DNA of 64,000 nucleotides from Gemmatimonadota bacterium (GTDB lineage Bacteria > JAAXHH01): positions 479,911-543,910 of the forward strand of contig VXMB01000009.1 in NCBI GenBank assembly GCA_009841265.1, given 5' to 3'. Both the position numbers and the translations under genes were made by a program. Position 1 is the first letter of the stretch, and every line of letters starts with the position of its first letter. The notes beneath the pieces were generated by a model. That model made no database searches and was not told the DNA's origin. It was given only the letters and a program-made list of their open reading frames with translations. Shown here in pieces: positions 18,648 through 27,456 of the stretch.

Positions 18648-20042
18648 ATGGGAAAATCACTCGTGATCGGATCGATCCTGCTGGCATTGTGCGCCTGCGC
18701 GGCGGACGCTCCGCTGGACGAAGACGAGATAAGGCTCACGCTCTGGACCCAGGACTACTGGGTCGGCGTCACCGGCCACGAACTGGACGGCGTCCCGCTG
18801 GATGACCCGCGGCGGGCGCAGTACACCGTCAAGGACTGGTACAACAAGGTCGCTCACGACTTCAAGGCCTTGTATCCGAACCGGAAGATCCGCATCCACA
18901 TCGAAACGCTCGACTGGACCAGCGGGTTTCAGAAGATCGACATCGCCGTGGCTTCCGGACGGCCGCCCGACGTCCTGATCAGCACGTCGGGCATCGCACT
19001 CAAGTACGCACGTTTCGGGCTCCTGGAAGCCTTCGACGAATATCTCTCCGAAGAAGACATCAAGGATTTCGGATCCTTCTACGGATTCAGCGAGTATGAA
19101 GGCAAACACTACTTCCTGCCCTTTATCGGCGGCAACCGGTACATGGTGGCGAATCTGGAGATCTTCCGGGAACGGGACGCGGTGCATCTGCTCCCGAGCG
19201 AGGGAGACCGGCTCTGGACCTATGATCAATTCCTCGCCGCCGCCCGCGCGACGACCTTCGACCGCGACGGCGGGGTCGACGTATATGGCTTCGCCATGCC
19301 CTTCCAGCGGAATTCACCGCAGCAGGACCAGATGCCGTTCTTCTGGGGGCACGGCGCGCGGCAGTTCAACGACAGCGGCGACAGCCTGGTGATCAACAGC
19401 GAGGTGGGAGTGAAGGCCCTTCAGTTCATGGTGGACCTGGAACACGTGCACGGCGTAGTTCCAAAGGGCTCCGCGGGACTGCGCAACAACGACGTGACCG
19501 ATCTGTGGAACGCGGGACGGCTCGCCATGCGCCAGGCCCATCACGGTACCCGGCGTGCCCATGAGCGCGCGCTGGAGACCGGCGTGATCGAGGAGGGGAT
19601 CATCGAGCTTTATCCCATGATGTACCCGTCCCTGCCCGGTACCGATCCCGGCGCGTTCGTCGTGGCCGACTCTCCGTGTGTATTCAAGCAGGAAAATGAA
19701 GAAAAACGGGAACTCTCCATTGCCCTGGCGAAGTTCCTGACCAACACCCGCCACGAACGGGAAGCGGCCTACGCCCTGTCCACCCTGCCGACCCGGTATT
19801 CCGCACTGGACGTCTGGGCAGGCGATCCCTTCCAGCAGTACGTCCTGCGCGTGGCGCGTTACGGCACGAAGGACGCCATACAGGGATACGGCATTCCCCT
19901 GGTAAACATGACCCTGAGCGCCTTCCAGGCCGCCATGTCCCGGCAGGCCACGCCCAGGAAAGCGCTCGACGACCTGGCCAGGCGGGGTAACCGGTTCATT
20001 CGCAGAGACATCGAACGCCGCCTGCGCGCCGGGGCGGAGTAA
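18648..20042 (+). CDS. Extracellular solute-binding lipoprotein (ABC family 1)
   Basis: I start at ATG 18648, because MGKSLVIGSILLALCAC then forms a compact lipoprotein signal with a Cys just after the hydrophobic core; an in-frame ATG at 18636 is possible. The mature protein has the family 1 sugar-binding fold: LTLWTQDYW, a PDVLISTSG loop and TYDQFLAAARATTFDRDGGV near the middle, and a C-terminal SIALAKFLTNTRHE. It would capture a sugar or polyol outside the membrane and deliver it to the two permeases that follow. The ligand is unknown. Confidence 0.85.
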   Translation: MGKSLVIGSILLALCACAADAPLDEDEIRLTLWTQDYWVGVTGHELDGVPLDDPRRAQYTVKDWYNKVAHDFKALYPNRKIRIHIETLDWTSGFQKIDIAVASGRPPDVLISTSGIALKYARFGLLEAFDEYLSEEDIKDFGSFYGFSEYEGKHYFLPFIGGNRYMVANLEIFRERDAVHLLPSEGDRLWTYDQFLAAARATTFDRDGGVDVYGFAMPFQRNSPQQDQMPFFWGHGARQFNDSGDSLVINSEVGVKALQFMVDLEHVHGVVPKGSAGLRNNDVTDLWNAGRLAMRQAHHGTRRAHERALETGVIEEGIIELYPMMYPSLPGTDPGAFVVADSPCVFKQENEEKRELSIALAKFLTNTRHEREAAYALSTLPTRYSALDVWAGDPFQQYVLRVARYGTKDAIQGYGIPLVNMTLSAFQAAMSRQATPRKALDDLARRGNRFIRRDIERRLRAGAE

Positions 20043-20074
20043 GCGCCGGAGTAAGCGCGGAGTAAGCGCCGGAG
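20036..20074 (+). repeat. Tandem 12-bp repeat across the stop and spacer
   Basis: The unit GGAGTAAGCGCC occurs three times in a row (the middle copy lacks one C) and is followed by a fourth GGAG. The first copy supplies the TAA stop of the solute-binding gene. The last GGAG with its following GG forms the ribosome binding site for the permease TTG at 20087. Confidence 0.85.
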
Positions 20075-20086
20075 GGTCCCATCGTC

Positions 20087-20971
20087 TTGAGCCTCACCCG
20101 AACGATCTTCAAGGAACGCTGGGCCTACCTGTTCCTCCTCCTGCCCCTCCTGCTTTTCGCGGTCTTCAACATGCTGCCCATGGCCGCGACGATCTTCCTC
20201 GGTTTCGCCGACTACTTTCCAGGGGGACAACCGGTCTGGACCGGCCTCGAAAACTACGCTTACGCGCTGTCGGACGACCTGTTCTGGAAGGCGTTGGGCA
20301 TCACGGTCCTGTATACCTGCGGAGTGGTGCCTGCCAGCCTGCTGATCTCGCTGTTCCTGGCCTACGTCATCTTCGGTCTGAAATACGCCTGGGCCCAGGT
20401 CATCTTCAAATCGGCGTTCTATCTCCCGGTGGTGACGTCCGGGGCGATCCTCTCCCTGGTCTGGCTCTGGCTGTTCAACCCGGCCCGGGGCCTGCTCAAC
20501 TACGTGCTGTCCTTCGCGGGGCTGGGACCCTACCTGTGGACCAGCGATCCCCAGATGGCCCTGCCTTCGCTGATGTTCATGGCGATCATGGGCGGGCACG
20601 GCGCAGCCATCGTGCTGCTGACCGCCGCCATGGGCGGCATCCCGGCCAGCTACTACGAGGCGGCGCGTCTGGACGGGGCCGGTCCGTGGCGACAGTACTG
20701 GAAGATCACCCTGCCTCTGCTCCGTCCGACGGTGCTCTACCTGCTCGTAACCAGCACGATCGCCTCCTTCCAGGTATTTACCCAGGTACTCATGATGACG
20801 GGAGGCGGCCCGGATTACGCGACGACCACGCTGGTCTATCTGATCTACACAGACGCCTTCGAATACTTCGATTTCGGGAAGGCCGCCGCCGAAGCGACGC
20901 TGCTTTCCCTCAGCCTGGCCGGTATCGCCGTACTGCAGTACAAGTGGCTGGCCAGCGACGTGGAATATTGA
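20087..20971 (+). CDS. Sugar-type ABC transporter permease (MalF/UgpA-like)
   Basis: The 294-residue membrane protein begins at TTG 20087, ten bases after GGAGGG. It has about six hydrophobic helices, starting with WAYLFLLLPLLLFAVFNML. The cytoplasmic loop YYEAARLDGAGPWRQYWKIT is the EAA motif that docks on the ATPase. It pairs with the second permease 55 bp downstream and with the upstream binding lipoprotein to import a carbohydrate. The ATP-binding subunit is not encoded nearby. Confidence 0.9.
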   Translation: MSLTRTIFKERWAYLFLLLPLLLFAVFNMLPMAATIFLGFADYFPGGQPVWTGLENYAYALSDDLFWKALGITVLYTCGVVPASLLISLFLAYVIFGLKYAWAQVIFKSAFYLPVVTSGAILSLVWLWLFNPARGLLNYVLSFAGLGPYLWTSDPQMALPSLMFMAIMGGHGAAIVLLTAAMGGIPASYYEAARLDGAGPWRQYWKITLPLLRPTVLYLLVTSTIASFQVFTQVLMMTGGGPDYATTTLVYLIYTDAFEYFDFGKAAAEATLLSLSLAGIAVLQYKWLASDVEY

Positions 20972-21026
20972 TACGAATCGCCAGAACCCCACGTCTTCAG
21001 AACCAGGACGGCCAAGTTACAAGGAT

Positions 21027-21836
21027 ATGTTACAATACACTTTTAAGATCCTGCTCGCGCTTTTCGCCGTGCTGACGCTGATGCCGCTGTACTGGATCGT
21101 CGTTACCGCGTTCCAGACCCCGTCGGTGGTCCTCGCCTTCCCGCCGAGCCTGGTACCGTCGCCCGCGTCGTGGATCAATTTCGCCCGCCTGTTCAATGGT
21201 TCCGAGATCGGCACCTGGATGGCCAATTCCCTCATCGTGACGGGCACGGTGACGGCATCCAACGTGCTCCTTGGCACGCTCGCCGGCTACACGCTGGCCA
21301 AGAAGGTCTTCCCGGGACGCCAGACGATCTTCTGGACGGTGATCAGCCTCATGTTCATCCCGAGCCAGCTGACCATCATCCCGCTCTACGCGCTGATCGT
21401 CCAACTGGACTGGATCAATACTTACCAGGCGCTCATCGTCCCGGCGCTGATCATGCCCTTTTCCATTTTCCTGATGAAACAGTTTCTGCAGACGCTGCCC
21501 ACGGAACTCATCGAGGCCGCGCGCATGGATGGATGCGGGGAGTGGGGGGTGTTTCAGCGGGTGATCCTGCCGCTGGCGAAGCCCGGGATGGGCGTGCTGG
21601 CCATCTTCACCTTCATGGGCGTGTGGAACGACTTTCTGTGGCCGTTGATCGTGATCAACCAAAGCTCGATGCTGACCCTGCAGGTCGGGCTCAACTCTCT
21701 GCAGAACCAGTACTACACCGACTACGGCCTGCTCATGGCCGGGGCCGCGGTGTCGGCCCTGCCCATGATCGCCTTCTTTCTTGTCTTCCAGCCCTATTTC
21801 GTGCGGAGCATCACGATCGGTGCGATAAAGGGGTAG
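21027..21836 (+). CDS. Sugar-type ABC transporter permease (MalG/UgpE-like)
   Basis: The 269-residue protein starts at ATG 21027. It opens with the helix ILLALFAVLTLMPLYWIVV, has MANSLIVTGTVTASNVLLGT, and carries the EAA loop LIEAARMDGCGEWGVFQRVI. These mark the second permease of carbohydrate importers. An AAGGA lies almost against the start codon, a poor spacing, so expression may depend on coupling to the first permease. It is the last gene of the transporter set and faces the acetyltransferase gene with an 8-bp gap. Confidence 0.9.
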   Translation: MLQYTFKILLALFAVLTLMPLYWIVVTAFQTPSVVLAFPPSLVPSPASWINFARLFNGSEIGTWMANSLIVTGTVTASNVLLGTLAGYTLAKKVFPGRQTIFWTVISLMFIPSQLTIIPLYALIVQLDWINTYQALIVPALIMPFSIFLMKQFLQTLPTELIEAARMDGCGEWGVFQRVILPLAKPGMGVLAIFTFMGVWNDFLWPLIVINQSSMLTLQVGLNSLQNQYYTDYGLLMAGAAVSALPMIAFFLVFQPYFVRSITIGAIKG

Positions 21837-21844
21837 GTCCCGCG

Positions 21845-22432
21845 CTAGTCCAGGGCCGGGAAGTCTTCCTGGTCGCGCAGGGTGTAGGAAAGCAAGGCGA
21901 GGTCATGCACGCTTCCCTCGATGTCGCGGACCTGGCCGGGCAGGATGGCGCGCTGTACGAACCCCACGAGTTGCAGCAGGAGGATCGCGCCACGCTGGAC
22001 GTCCACCATGCACTCGGCGTTGAGTTGCTCGATGGACCCGGTGTGAAGGGCTACGGCGATCAGTTCGTTGATCATATCGACGGCCAGCCCCTGGCGGCGG
22101 AAATCAGGGTGTACGACGAGGCGGAGCTTACCGATATGGCTTTTCCAGCCGCGGCGCTCGCGATGCAGCGAGACCTCGGCGACAATATCGCCCTCCACGA
22201 TCGCCACGATGGGGATGACGACGTCCCAGTCGATATTGTTGCACCATCCCTGGATGATGCTCTTGTCGCGGATATCGTCCTTCAGGAAGATCCGGTCCTT
22301 GCGCGGGATCGACTGGAAGAAGGCGTACAGCGCTTCCACGTCGTCCGCTTCGAGCGGGCGGATCGTAACCTTGGTACCGTCCTTCAACGTCTCCTGTTTC
22401 GGATATTCCTGGGCCAGGATTTCATCCAGCAT
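21845..22432 (-). CDS. GNAT family N-acetyltransferase
   Basis: I choose ATG 22432 (195 residues) because AAGGGAG lies six bases upstream; an in-frame ATG at 22459 lacks such a site. The protein shows VTIRPLEADDVEALYAFFQS, a typical GNAT N-terminus, and the acetyl-CoA motif LRLVVHPDFRRQGLAVDMIN (V-x-x-x-R-x-x-G pattern). It probably acetylates an amine or a protein; the substrate is unknown. It has its own promoter at 22533-22561 and converges on the ABC transporter genes. Confidence 0.82.
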   Translation of the reverse strand: MLDEILAQEYPKQETLKDGTKVTIRPLEADDVEALYAFFQSIPRKDRIFLKDDIRDKSIIQGWCNNIDWDVVIPIVAIVEGDIVAEVSLHRERRGWKSHIGKLRLVVHPDFRRQGLAVDMINELIAVALHTGSIEQLNAECMVDVQRGAILLLQLVGFVQRAILPGQVRDIEGSVHDLALLSYTLRDQEDFPALD

Positions 22433-22532
22433 GGCGACTCCCTTCTGCTCTCGTGCCATCGCGTTGCCGAAAACAGCCAGCCGGCGGCGCTCGATTTGGA
22501 TAGGATGTCTGAACGCCTGTACTTTTCACTGA

Positions 22533-22561
22533 AAGTTAGATCGAACGGTACCGGTTGTCAA
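22533..22561 (-). promoter_or_regulatory. Promoter of the acetyltransferase gene
   Basis: On the minus strand TTGACA (22561-22556) is separated by 17 bp from TAACTT (22538-22533). The predicted start near 22526 gives a leader of about 94 nt before the ATG at 22432. Confidence 0.6.
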
Positions 22562-22591
22562 GCGGGGTCTGGCAGTGTGCGTGCGGGGTCT

Positions 22592-22663
22592 GCGCGAGCC
22601 GTCCTGACGGGACCCGCAAGAGCTGTCCTGACGGGACCTGCGCGAACTGTGCGGGCGTGACGT
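22592..22663. repeat. 24-bp tandem repeat, two good copies and one degenerate
   Basis: Copies at 22592-22615 and 22616-22639 share GTCCTGACGGGACC and most of the rest; the third copy (22640-22663) is diverged. GTCCTGACGGGAC has inverted ends (GTCC/GGAC), so each copy could form a small hairpin. It lies between the divergent acetyltransferase promoter and the forward promoter at 22822. Confidence 0.8.
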
Positions 22664-22821
22664 TCGCAGGTGCGAATCATAGCGACGAATGAGCCGGCAT
22701 GGCCGACCATGTGTAAATCTGAAAGTACTACTTGCAATTTGTACACGCGGGGCGCTTCGGAACCGACTCGAAGACCCGATCGGCCGGCAGGAAAACCGTG
22801 CGCGAACCGGCCAAAAACCGC

Positions 22822-22850
22822 TTGACATAAACGCTCCTTCCGCTTAGCCT
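22822..22850 (+). promoter_or_regulatory. Possible promoter of the small gene at 22996
   Basis: TTGACA (22822-22827), a 17-bp spacer and TAGCCT (22845-22850). The -35 is perfect and the -10 is weak. The predicted leader to ATG 22996 is about 140 nt. Confidence 0.4.
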
Positions 22851-22995
22851 GAATGCAGACCAACGCCACGATAAGATCCAGCTTTAGTTTCAGGTCGCAA
22901 CACGTTCAGCAGGCCTGCCTGCGCTGCGTCCCTCATTCTTGTGCTGTCATACCGATTTGCAGGTATACGGCCCGTGGCCGGAGAGGAGCCTATCC

Positions 22996-23343
22996 ATGAA
23001 GCTTACATTCACCGATCTCAACGATATGATACACGAGCTGAAGGAGAAAAGCGTCCAGTCGATCAGGGTGAATGAAGTGATTCGTGATGTACAGGTGATG
23101 ATTCCGGATGAGTATCCCATGCCCATCAAAACCTTTTCGGTCTATATAACCGCCAGTATCGATGGAGAATGGAACGAGGATCTCGTGGCAGAATACGTGG
23201 AGCACGTCGGCTGCGTCGACGAGCTTGCGGGCGAAGAGGTCCTCGGCGATCTGCATCGGCGTACGGGCAACAAGGTGGAAATCCTGCGCGAGCTGCTGGC
23301 GGGCGAATTCCTGACCGTGGGTTCGGGCCGGTTCGAAGAATGA
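22996..23343 (+). CDS. Small conserved-looking protein of unknown function
   Basis: The 115-residue protein starts at ATG 22996, about eight bases after an AGGAG site; the open frame extends further upstream, but the extension looks non-coding. It begins MKLTFTDLNDMIHELKEKSV and is rich in Glu and Val, with alternating strand- and helix-like stretches (IKTFSVYITASIDGEWNEDL). I see no signal peptide, membrane helix or recognised motif. Spacing to the next gene, the Gfo/Idh oxidoreductase, is 88 bp, so co-transcription is possible. I do not recognise the family. Confidence 0.65.
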   Translation: MKLTFTDLNDMIHELKEKSVQSIRVNEVIRDVQVMIPDEYPMPIKTFSVYITASIDGEWNEDLVAEYVEHVGCVDELAGEEVLGDLHRRTGNKVEILRELLAGEFLTVGSGRFEE

Positions 23344-23431
23344 ACGGTGCTGCATCGCATGCCGGTCCGGCAGGAGGAAGTCCCGCCCGGACCGGCGTTG
23401 ACATTTCCATTCACATGAAAAGGAGTTCGAC

Positions 23432-24406
23432 TTGAGCACCGATCCCGTCGGTTTCGGCGTGATAGGGCTTGGCATGGGGGCGGTACGCGCCCGTTTCATC
23501 AGCGAGACGGAAGGCGCACGGCTCGTGGCGGTGGCGGAACTCGACGAGGAGCGGGGCCGGAAAGCCGCGGCGGAGTACGGGATCGACTGGTACCGGGACT
23601 ACCGCCGGCTGTTCGACCGCGACGATATCGACGTCATCACCGTGATGACGCCCAGCGGCACCCACGCGGACTTCGCCATCGCGGCCGCGGAGGCAGGCAA
23701 GCATGTCATCACCACCAAGCCCGTGGAGGTCAGCCTGGAACGGGCGGACCGGATGATCGCGGCCTGCCGCAAGGCCGGTGTGATCCTGGCCGTCGATTTC
23801 GAAGCGCGGTACATGGCCGACAACGTGCGCGTCAAGCAGGCCGTGGACGAAAGACGCCTCGGGCGGATGATCCTGGGCGAGGTACGGCTGAAGTGGTTCA
23901 GAAACGACGCCTACTACGAGGGCTGGCACGGCACGTGGGCGCTGGACGGCGGCGGGTCGCTGATCAACCAGTCCGTGCACCAGATCGACCTGCTGGGCTG
24001 GTACATGGGGGAGGTCGACCGCGTCCAGGGCCAGATCGGGGTGTTCAACCACGACATCGAATCCGAGGACCTCGGCATGGCCATGCTCCGGTTCAAGAGC
24101 GGCGCCGTCGGAACCATCCTTGGGACGACGACCTGTCCCGTCACCATCCCCGCGGGGGTGGAGCTGCACGGTACGCAGGGGCTGGTCATTACGGCCGGCA
24201 ACAAGGTCGATACATGGCATGTTCCGGATGAATCGGCCGATGATCCGTTTCCCTACGAGGGCCCGCGCAACGTGATCGAGGACATGGTCGGCCTGGTCCG
24301 GCACGGCGGCACGCCCCGCATTACGGGCGAGGAAGCCAAGAAGTCCCTCGCGCTCATCCTCGCCATCTACGAATCTTCCCGGACGGGACAGGCCGTTTCC
24401 CTGTAA
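23432..24406 (+). CDS. Gfo/Idh/MocA family oxidoreductase
   Basis: The 324-residue protein starts at TTG 23432 with AAGGAG six bases upstream. The N-terminal Rossmann fold reads VGFGVIGLGMGAVRARFISE and is followed by ITVMTPSGTHADFAIAAAEA and KHVITTKPVEVS, where the Lys of the TKP motif is catalytic. The C-terminal domain has GGGSLINQSVHQIDLLGWYM. Members oxidise or reduce sugars or inositols with NAD(P). The substrate is unknown. It is one of two such enzymes in the window. Confidence 0.9.
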   Translation: MSTDPVGFGVIGLGMGAVRARFISETEGARLVAVAELDEERGRKAAAEYGIDWYRDYRRLFDRDDIDVITVMTPSGTHADFAIAAAEAGKHVITTKPVEVSLERADRMIAACRKAGVILAVDFEARYMADNVRVKQAVDERRLGRMILGEVRLKWFRNDAYYEGWHGTWALDGGGSLINQSVHQIDLLGWYMGEVDRVQGQIGVFNHDIESEDLGMAMLRFKSGAVGTILGTTTCPVTIPAGVELHGTQGLVITAGNKVDTWHVPDESADDPFPYEGPRNVIEDMVGLVRHGGTPRITGEEAKKSLALILAIYESSRTGQAVSL

Positions 24407-24438
24407 TTCGGTGTCCCATTAATACGGAATCTCCCAGC

Positions 24439-25689
24439 ATGTCCAGCGCATTCGACGTTTTGAAGGAACGGGGATTCGTCTCCCAGGTCACGAACGAAGA
24501 GGCCGTGGCCCGGGCCTTCGCAGACGAGACCGTCACCTGCTACATCGGGTTCGACCCGACGGGGCAGAGTCTGCACGTCGGCAATCTCGTCCAGATCATG
24601 ATGCTGGCCCACGTGCAGCGCGGCGGCCACCGGTCCATCGCCCTGGTGGGCGGCGGCACGGCGATGATTCCCGATCCGAGCGGCAAGGACGCCCTGCGTC
24701 CGCAGCTCTCGACGGAGGACATCGATCAGAACATCCTCCGGATCAAGAAGCAACTGGGCAGCTACCTCGATTTCGAAGGCGGGCACGTGGGCCGGGCGGG
24801 CCGAGCGCTGATGGTGAACAACGCGGACTGGCTGCGCACGCTGAACTACATCACCTTCCTGCGGGAAATCGGAGAACATTTCAGCGTGAACCGGATGCTG
24901 ACGGCCGAAGCCTATAAGCTGCGCATGGAGACGGGACTCACCTTCCTGGAATTCAACTACCAGATCCTCCAGGCCTACGACTTCCTCATGCTCTTCCGGG
25001 AATACGGCTGCACGATGCAGTTCGGGGGAGACGACCAGTGGGGCAACATCGTGGCCGGCGTGGACCTGATCCGGCGCAAGGAACGGGCGGCCGCGCAGGC
25101 GATTACCACGCCCCTGCTGACCCTTTCGGATGGCAAGAAGATGGGCAAGACGGCCGAAGGCGCCGTCTGGCTCGATCCCGATATGACCTCGCCCTACGAC
25201 TTCTACCAGTTCTGGATCAACGTGGACGACCGGGACGTGGAAGGCCTCCTGGGCCATTTTACCTTCCTGCCCATGGAGCAGGTTCGGGAACTCGGCGCCC
25301 TCGAGGGCGAGAAGATCCGCCACGCCAAGTCGGTCCTGGCCTTCGAGACGACGAAGATCACCCACGGCGAGGAAGCGGCGTCCCAGGCTGAGCGCGGCGC
25401 GCGGAGCGTATTCGGAGGCGCGCAGGCGGGGGCGGAGGACGTGCCCACCGTGGAGATCGGCCGGGAACGCCTGGAGGCCGGCATCAACGTGGTCGACCTG
25501 TTCGTGGAAGCCGAACTGGGCAAGAGCAAGAGCGAAGTGCGCAGGCTGATCCAGCAGGGCGGCGCGTCCGTCAACGGCGAACGCGTGGCCGCCATCGACC
25601 GAATGCTCGATACGGGGGACCTCGACGACGAAGGTGTCCTGCTCCTGAGGGCCGGCAAGAAGCGGTTCCAGCGCGTCAAGACCGGGTAA
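24439..25689 (+). CDS. tyrS: Tyrosyl-tRNA synthetase
   Basis: The 416-residue protein is a class I synthetase. The HIGH-type motif appears as SLHVGNL (His46), the KMSKS-type loop as KKMGKT near 231-236, and the tyrosine pocket as LEFNYQILQAYDFLMLF with GGDDQWGN. A C-terminal S4 RNA-binding domain runs from about 345 (VVDLFVEAELGKSKSEVRRL). It charges tRNA-Tyr and is a housekeeping gene useful for taxonomic placement. It follows the oxidoreductase by 32 bp and precedes the isomerase by 9 bp. Confidence 0.97.
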   Translation: MSSAFDVLKERGFVSQVTNEEAVARAFADETVTCYIGFDPTGQSLHVGNLVQIMMLAHVQRGGHRSIALVGGGTAMIPDPSGKDALRPQLSTEDIDQNILRIKKQLGSYLDFEGGHVGRAGRALMVNNADWLRTLNYITFLREIGEHFSVNRMLTAEAYKLRMETGLTFLEFNYQILQAYDFLMLFREYGCTMQFGGDDQWGNIVAGVDLIRRKERAAAQAITTPLLTLSDGKKMGKTAEGAVWLDPDMTSPYDFYQFWINVDDRDVEGLLGHFTFLPMEQVRELGALEGEKIRHAKSVLAFETTKITHGEEAASQAERGARSVFGGAQAGAEDVPTVEIGRERLEAGINVVDLFVEAELGKSKSEVRRLIQQGGASVNGERVAAIDRMLDTGDLDDEGVLLLRAGKKRFQRVKTG

Positions 25690-25698
25690 GGCCGGGCC

Positions 25699-26553
25699 AT
25701 GTTCAAGAACCTCAATCCTGGCATGATCGGCATTCATGCTTCCCTGGCCGAAGCGCTGGATATGGCCGCGCAGTACGGTTTCGACGGTGTCGATGTCAAC
25801 CTGCCGGACGTGGCCGAACTGGTTCGGGAGACTTCAGCCGGAGAGGTCCGCGATCTTTTTGCGAGGGCGGGCTGCCGTCCCGGCAACTGGGGATTGCCGA
25901 TCGAATGGCACGGTTCGGAACGGGATCAAGCGGTAGAACTGGCCCGGCTGCGCCGGTATGCCGGCCTGGCGCGGGACATCGGCGCATTGCGGACGACTGC
26001 CGTGGTCATGCCCTGGTCGGATGAACGGACCTTCGACGAGAACTACGCCTTCCACGTGGAGCGGCTGAAGCCCGTGGCGGAGATCCTCGGGGAGCACGAT
26101 TGCCGGTTCGGCCTGGAGTTTATCGGCCCGGAAACGCTTCGTCGGGGCCGGAAGCATGCGTTCATCTATACCATGGGCGGCATGCTGGCGCTGTGCCGCG
26201 ACCTTGGTCCGAGCGTGGGCCTACTGCTGGACCTGTGGCACTGGTATACGTCCCACGGCACCTGGGATGACCTCGCGCAGCTGGGCAACGGCGACGTGGT
26301 CAACGTGCACGTCAACGACGCGCCGGCCGGCGTCCCGGTGGACGATCAGATCGACAACCAGCGATGCCTGCCCGGCGAGACCGGCGTCCTCGACATAGCC
26401 CGGTTCCTCAAGGCGCTGGACGCCATGGGCTACGACGGACCGGTCACCGCCGAACCTTTCAGCGCGCGGGTGAACGCCAAGGCTCCGCAGGACGCCCTGC
26501 GGGAGACGTCCGAGGCCATGCATCGGGCATGGGCATCGGCCGGTATCGCATAG
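25699..26553 (+). CDS. Sugar phosphate isomerase/epimerase-like TIM barrel
   Basis: The 284-residue protein has the AP-endonuclease-2 barrel of sugar isomerases. It has YGFDGVDVNLPDVAEL near residue 30, FGLEFIGPETLR with a metal-ligand Glu near 140, LLLDLWHWYTSHG and VVNVHVNDAP with Asp and His ligands, and VTAEPFSARV with the closing Glu. The usual tyrosine in the YDxxH ligand segment is replaced by tryptophan. Substrate unknown. It lies 9 bp after tyrS, so it probably relies on the same transcript. Confidence 0.83.
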   Translation: MFKNLNPGMIGIHASLAEALDMAAQYGFDGVDVNLPDVAELVRETSAGEVRDLFARAGCRPGNWGLPIEWHGSERDQAVELARLRRYAGLARDIGALRTTAVVMPWSDERTFDENYAFHVERLKPVAEILGEHDCRFGLEFIGPETLRRGRKHAFIYTMGGMLALCRDLGPSVGLLLDLWHWYTSHGTWDDLAQLGNGDVVNVHVNDAPAGVPVDDQIDNQRCLPGETGVLDIARFLKALDAMGYDGPVTAEPFSARVNAKAPQDALRETSEAMHRAWASAGIA

Positions 26554-26613
26554 TCGCATATCCCGGCAGCCTGCCACCCTTCAATAACCGAAACAATCGA
26601 AACAGGTTCGAGA

Positions 26614-27456
26614 ATGGCCTCAGCCCCCGAACGCGTTTCCGTCCACGGCGGCCACAGCGGTGAGTTCTGCGGACACGCGGAGGACTCGCTGGAGGAGATC
26701 GTACGGGCCTACATCGCCCATGGATACGCCTGGGTGGGCATCACCGAGCACATGCCGCCGGAGCGGGATGCATTGAGCTATCCCGATGAGCTGACCACCG
26801 GGTTGAACGCCGTCGATCAACAGGCGAGATTCGCCGAATACATGGCGGCCTGCAGACGGCTGCGGGACCAGTATGCGTCCGAAATCCGCATACTGGTAGC
26901 CTTCGAAACGGAGGCGTACAGCGGGTATGAAACCTGGGTACCCGCGATGAGGGAGGCGCACGAACCCGAATATATCGTGGGTTCCGTGCACCAGATCAAC
27001 GATGAGTTGTTCGATGGATCGCCGGAATGGTACCGTGCCGCGGCGGATACAGTCGGAGGCGTGGATGAGTTGTACTGCGCGTACTTCGACCGACAGTACG
27101 AAATGATCACGAAGCTGCGTCCCGAGGTGATCGGCCACTTCGACCTGGTGCGGATCTTCGACCCCGATTACAGGGCGCGCCTCGTAAAGCCCTTCGTGTG
27201 GGACCGGGTCGTGCGCAACCTGGAAGCGATCCGTGATATCGGGTCGATCCTGGATTTCAACCTGGCCGCGCTGAAGAAAGGCCAGGCCGAGCCCTACGTC
27301 TCCCGGCCAGTACTCGAGCAGGCCCTGAAAATGGGAGTCGCCGTGGTACCCGGGGATGATTCCCACGGGGTAGGAAACGTCGACCGGCACTGGGACGAGG
27401 GTATCCGTTTCCTGCGGGAAGCGGGATGCGACCTGAACTGGAAGTGTCCTGCCTAG
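26614..27456 (+). CDS. PHP-domain histidinol-phosphatase-like hydrolase
   Basis: The 280-residue protein shows a PHP fold: VHGGHSGEFCGHAEDSLEEI at the N-terminus, GITEHMPPE, a mid-protein VGSVHQIND, IGHFDLVRIF and the C-terminal PGDDSHG with metal ligands. It resembles HisJ/HisK histidinol-phosphatases in length and motif order. The first metal site is HGGH rather than the common HxH. No other histidine-biosynthesis gene is nearby, so a different phosphoester substrate is possible. Its stop overlaps the convergent TPP-enzyme stop by 4 bp. Confidence 0.78.
   Translation: MASAPERVSVHGGHSGEFCGHAEDSLEEIVRAYIAHGYAWVGITEHMPPERDALSYPDELTTGLNAVDQQARFAEYMAACRRLRDQYASEIRILVAFETEAYSGYETWVPAMREAHEPEYIVGSVHQINDELFDGSPEWYRAAADTVGGVDELYCAYFDRQYEMITKLRPEVIGHFDLVRIFDPDYRARLVKPFVWDRVVRNLEAIRDIGSILDFNLAALKKGQAEPYVSRPVLEQALKMGVAVVPGDDSHGVGNVDRHWDEGIRFLREAGCDLNWKCPA

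Larger units (their letters stand above)
22433..22995. other. Long non-coding region with two promoters and a tandem repeat
   Basis: This 563-bp stretch is the longest gene-free interval in the window. It holds a promoter for the acetyltransferase (minus), a 24-bp tandem repeat and a weaker promoter for the small gene at 22996 (plus). Two short minus-strand open frames of about 100 codons cross it, but their Arg/Ala-rich repeats follow the DNA repeat and they have no ribosome binding site, so I do not call them. I saw no RNA gene with confidence. Confidence 0.6.

Noticed and set aside
22526..22869. Two Arg/Ala-rich minus-strand frames of about 100 codons
   Set aside because: Their repeats follow the 24-bp DNA repeat, they overlap each other in different frames, and neither has a ribosome binding site.
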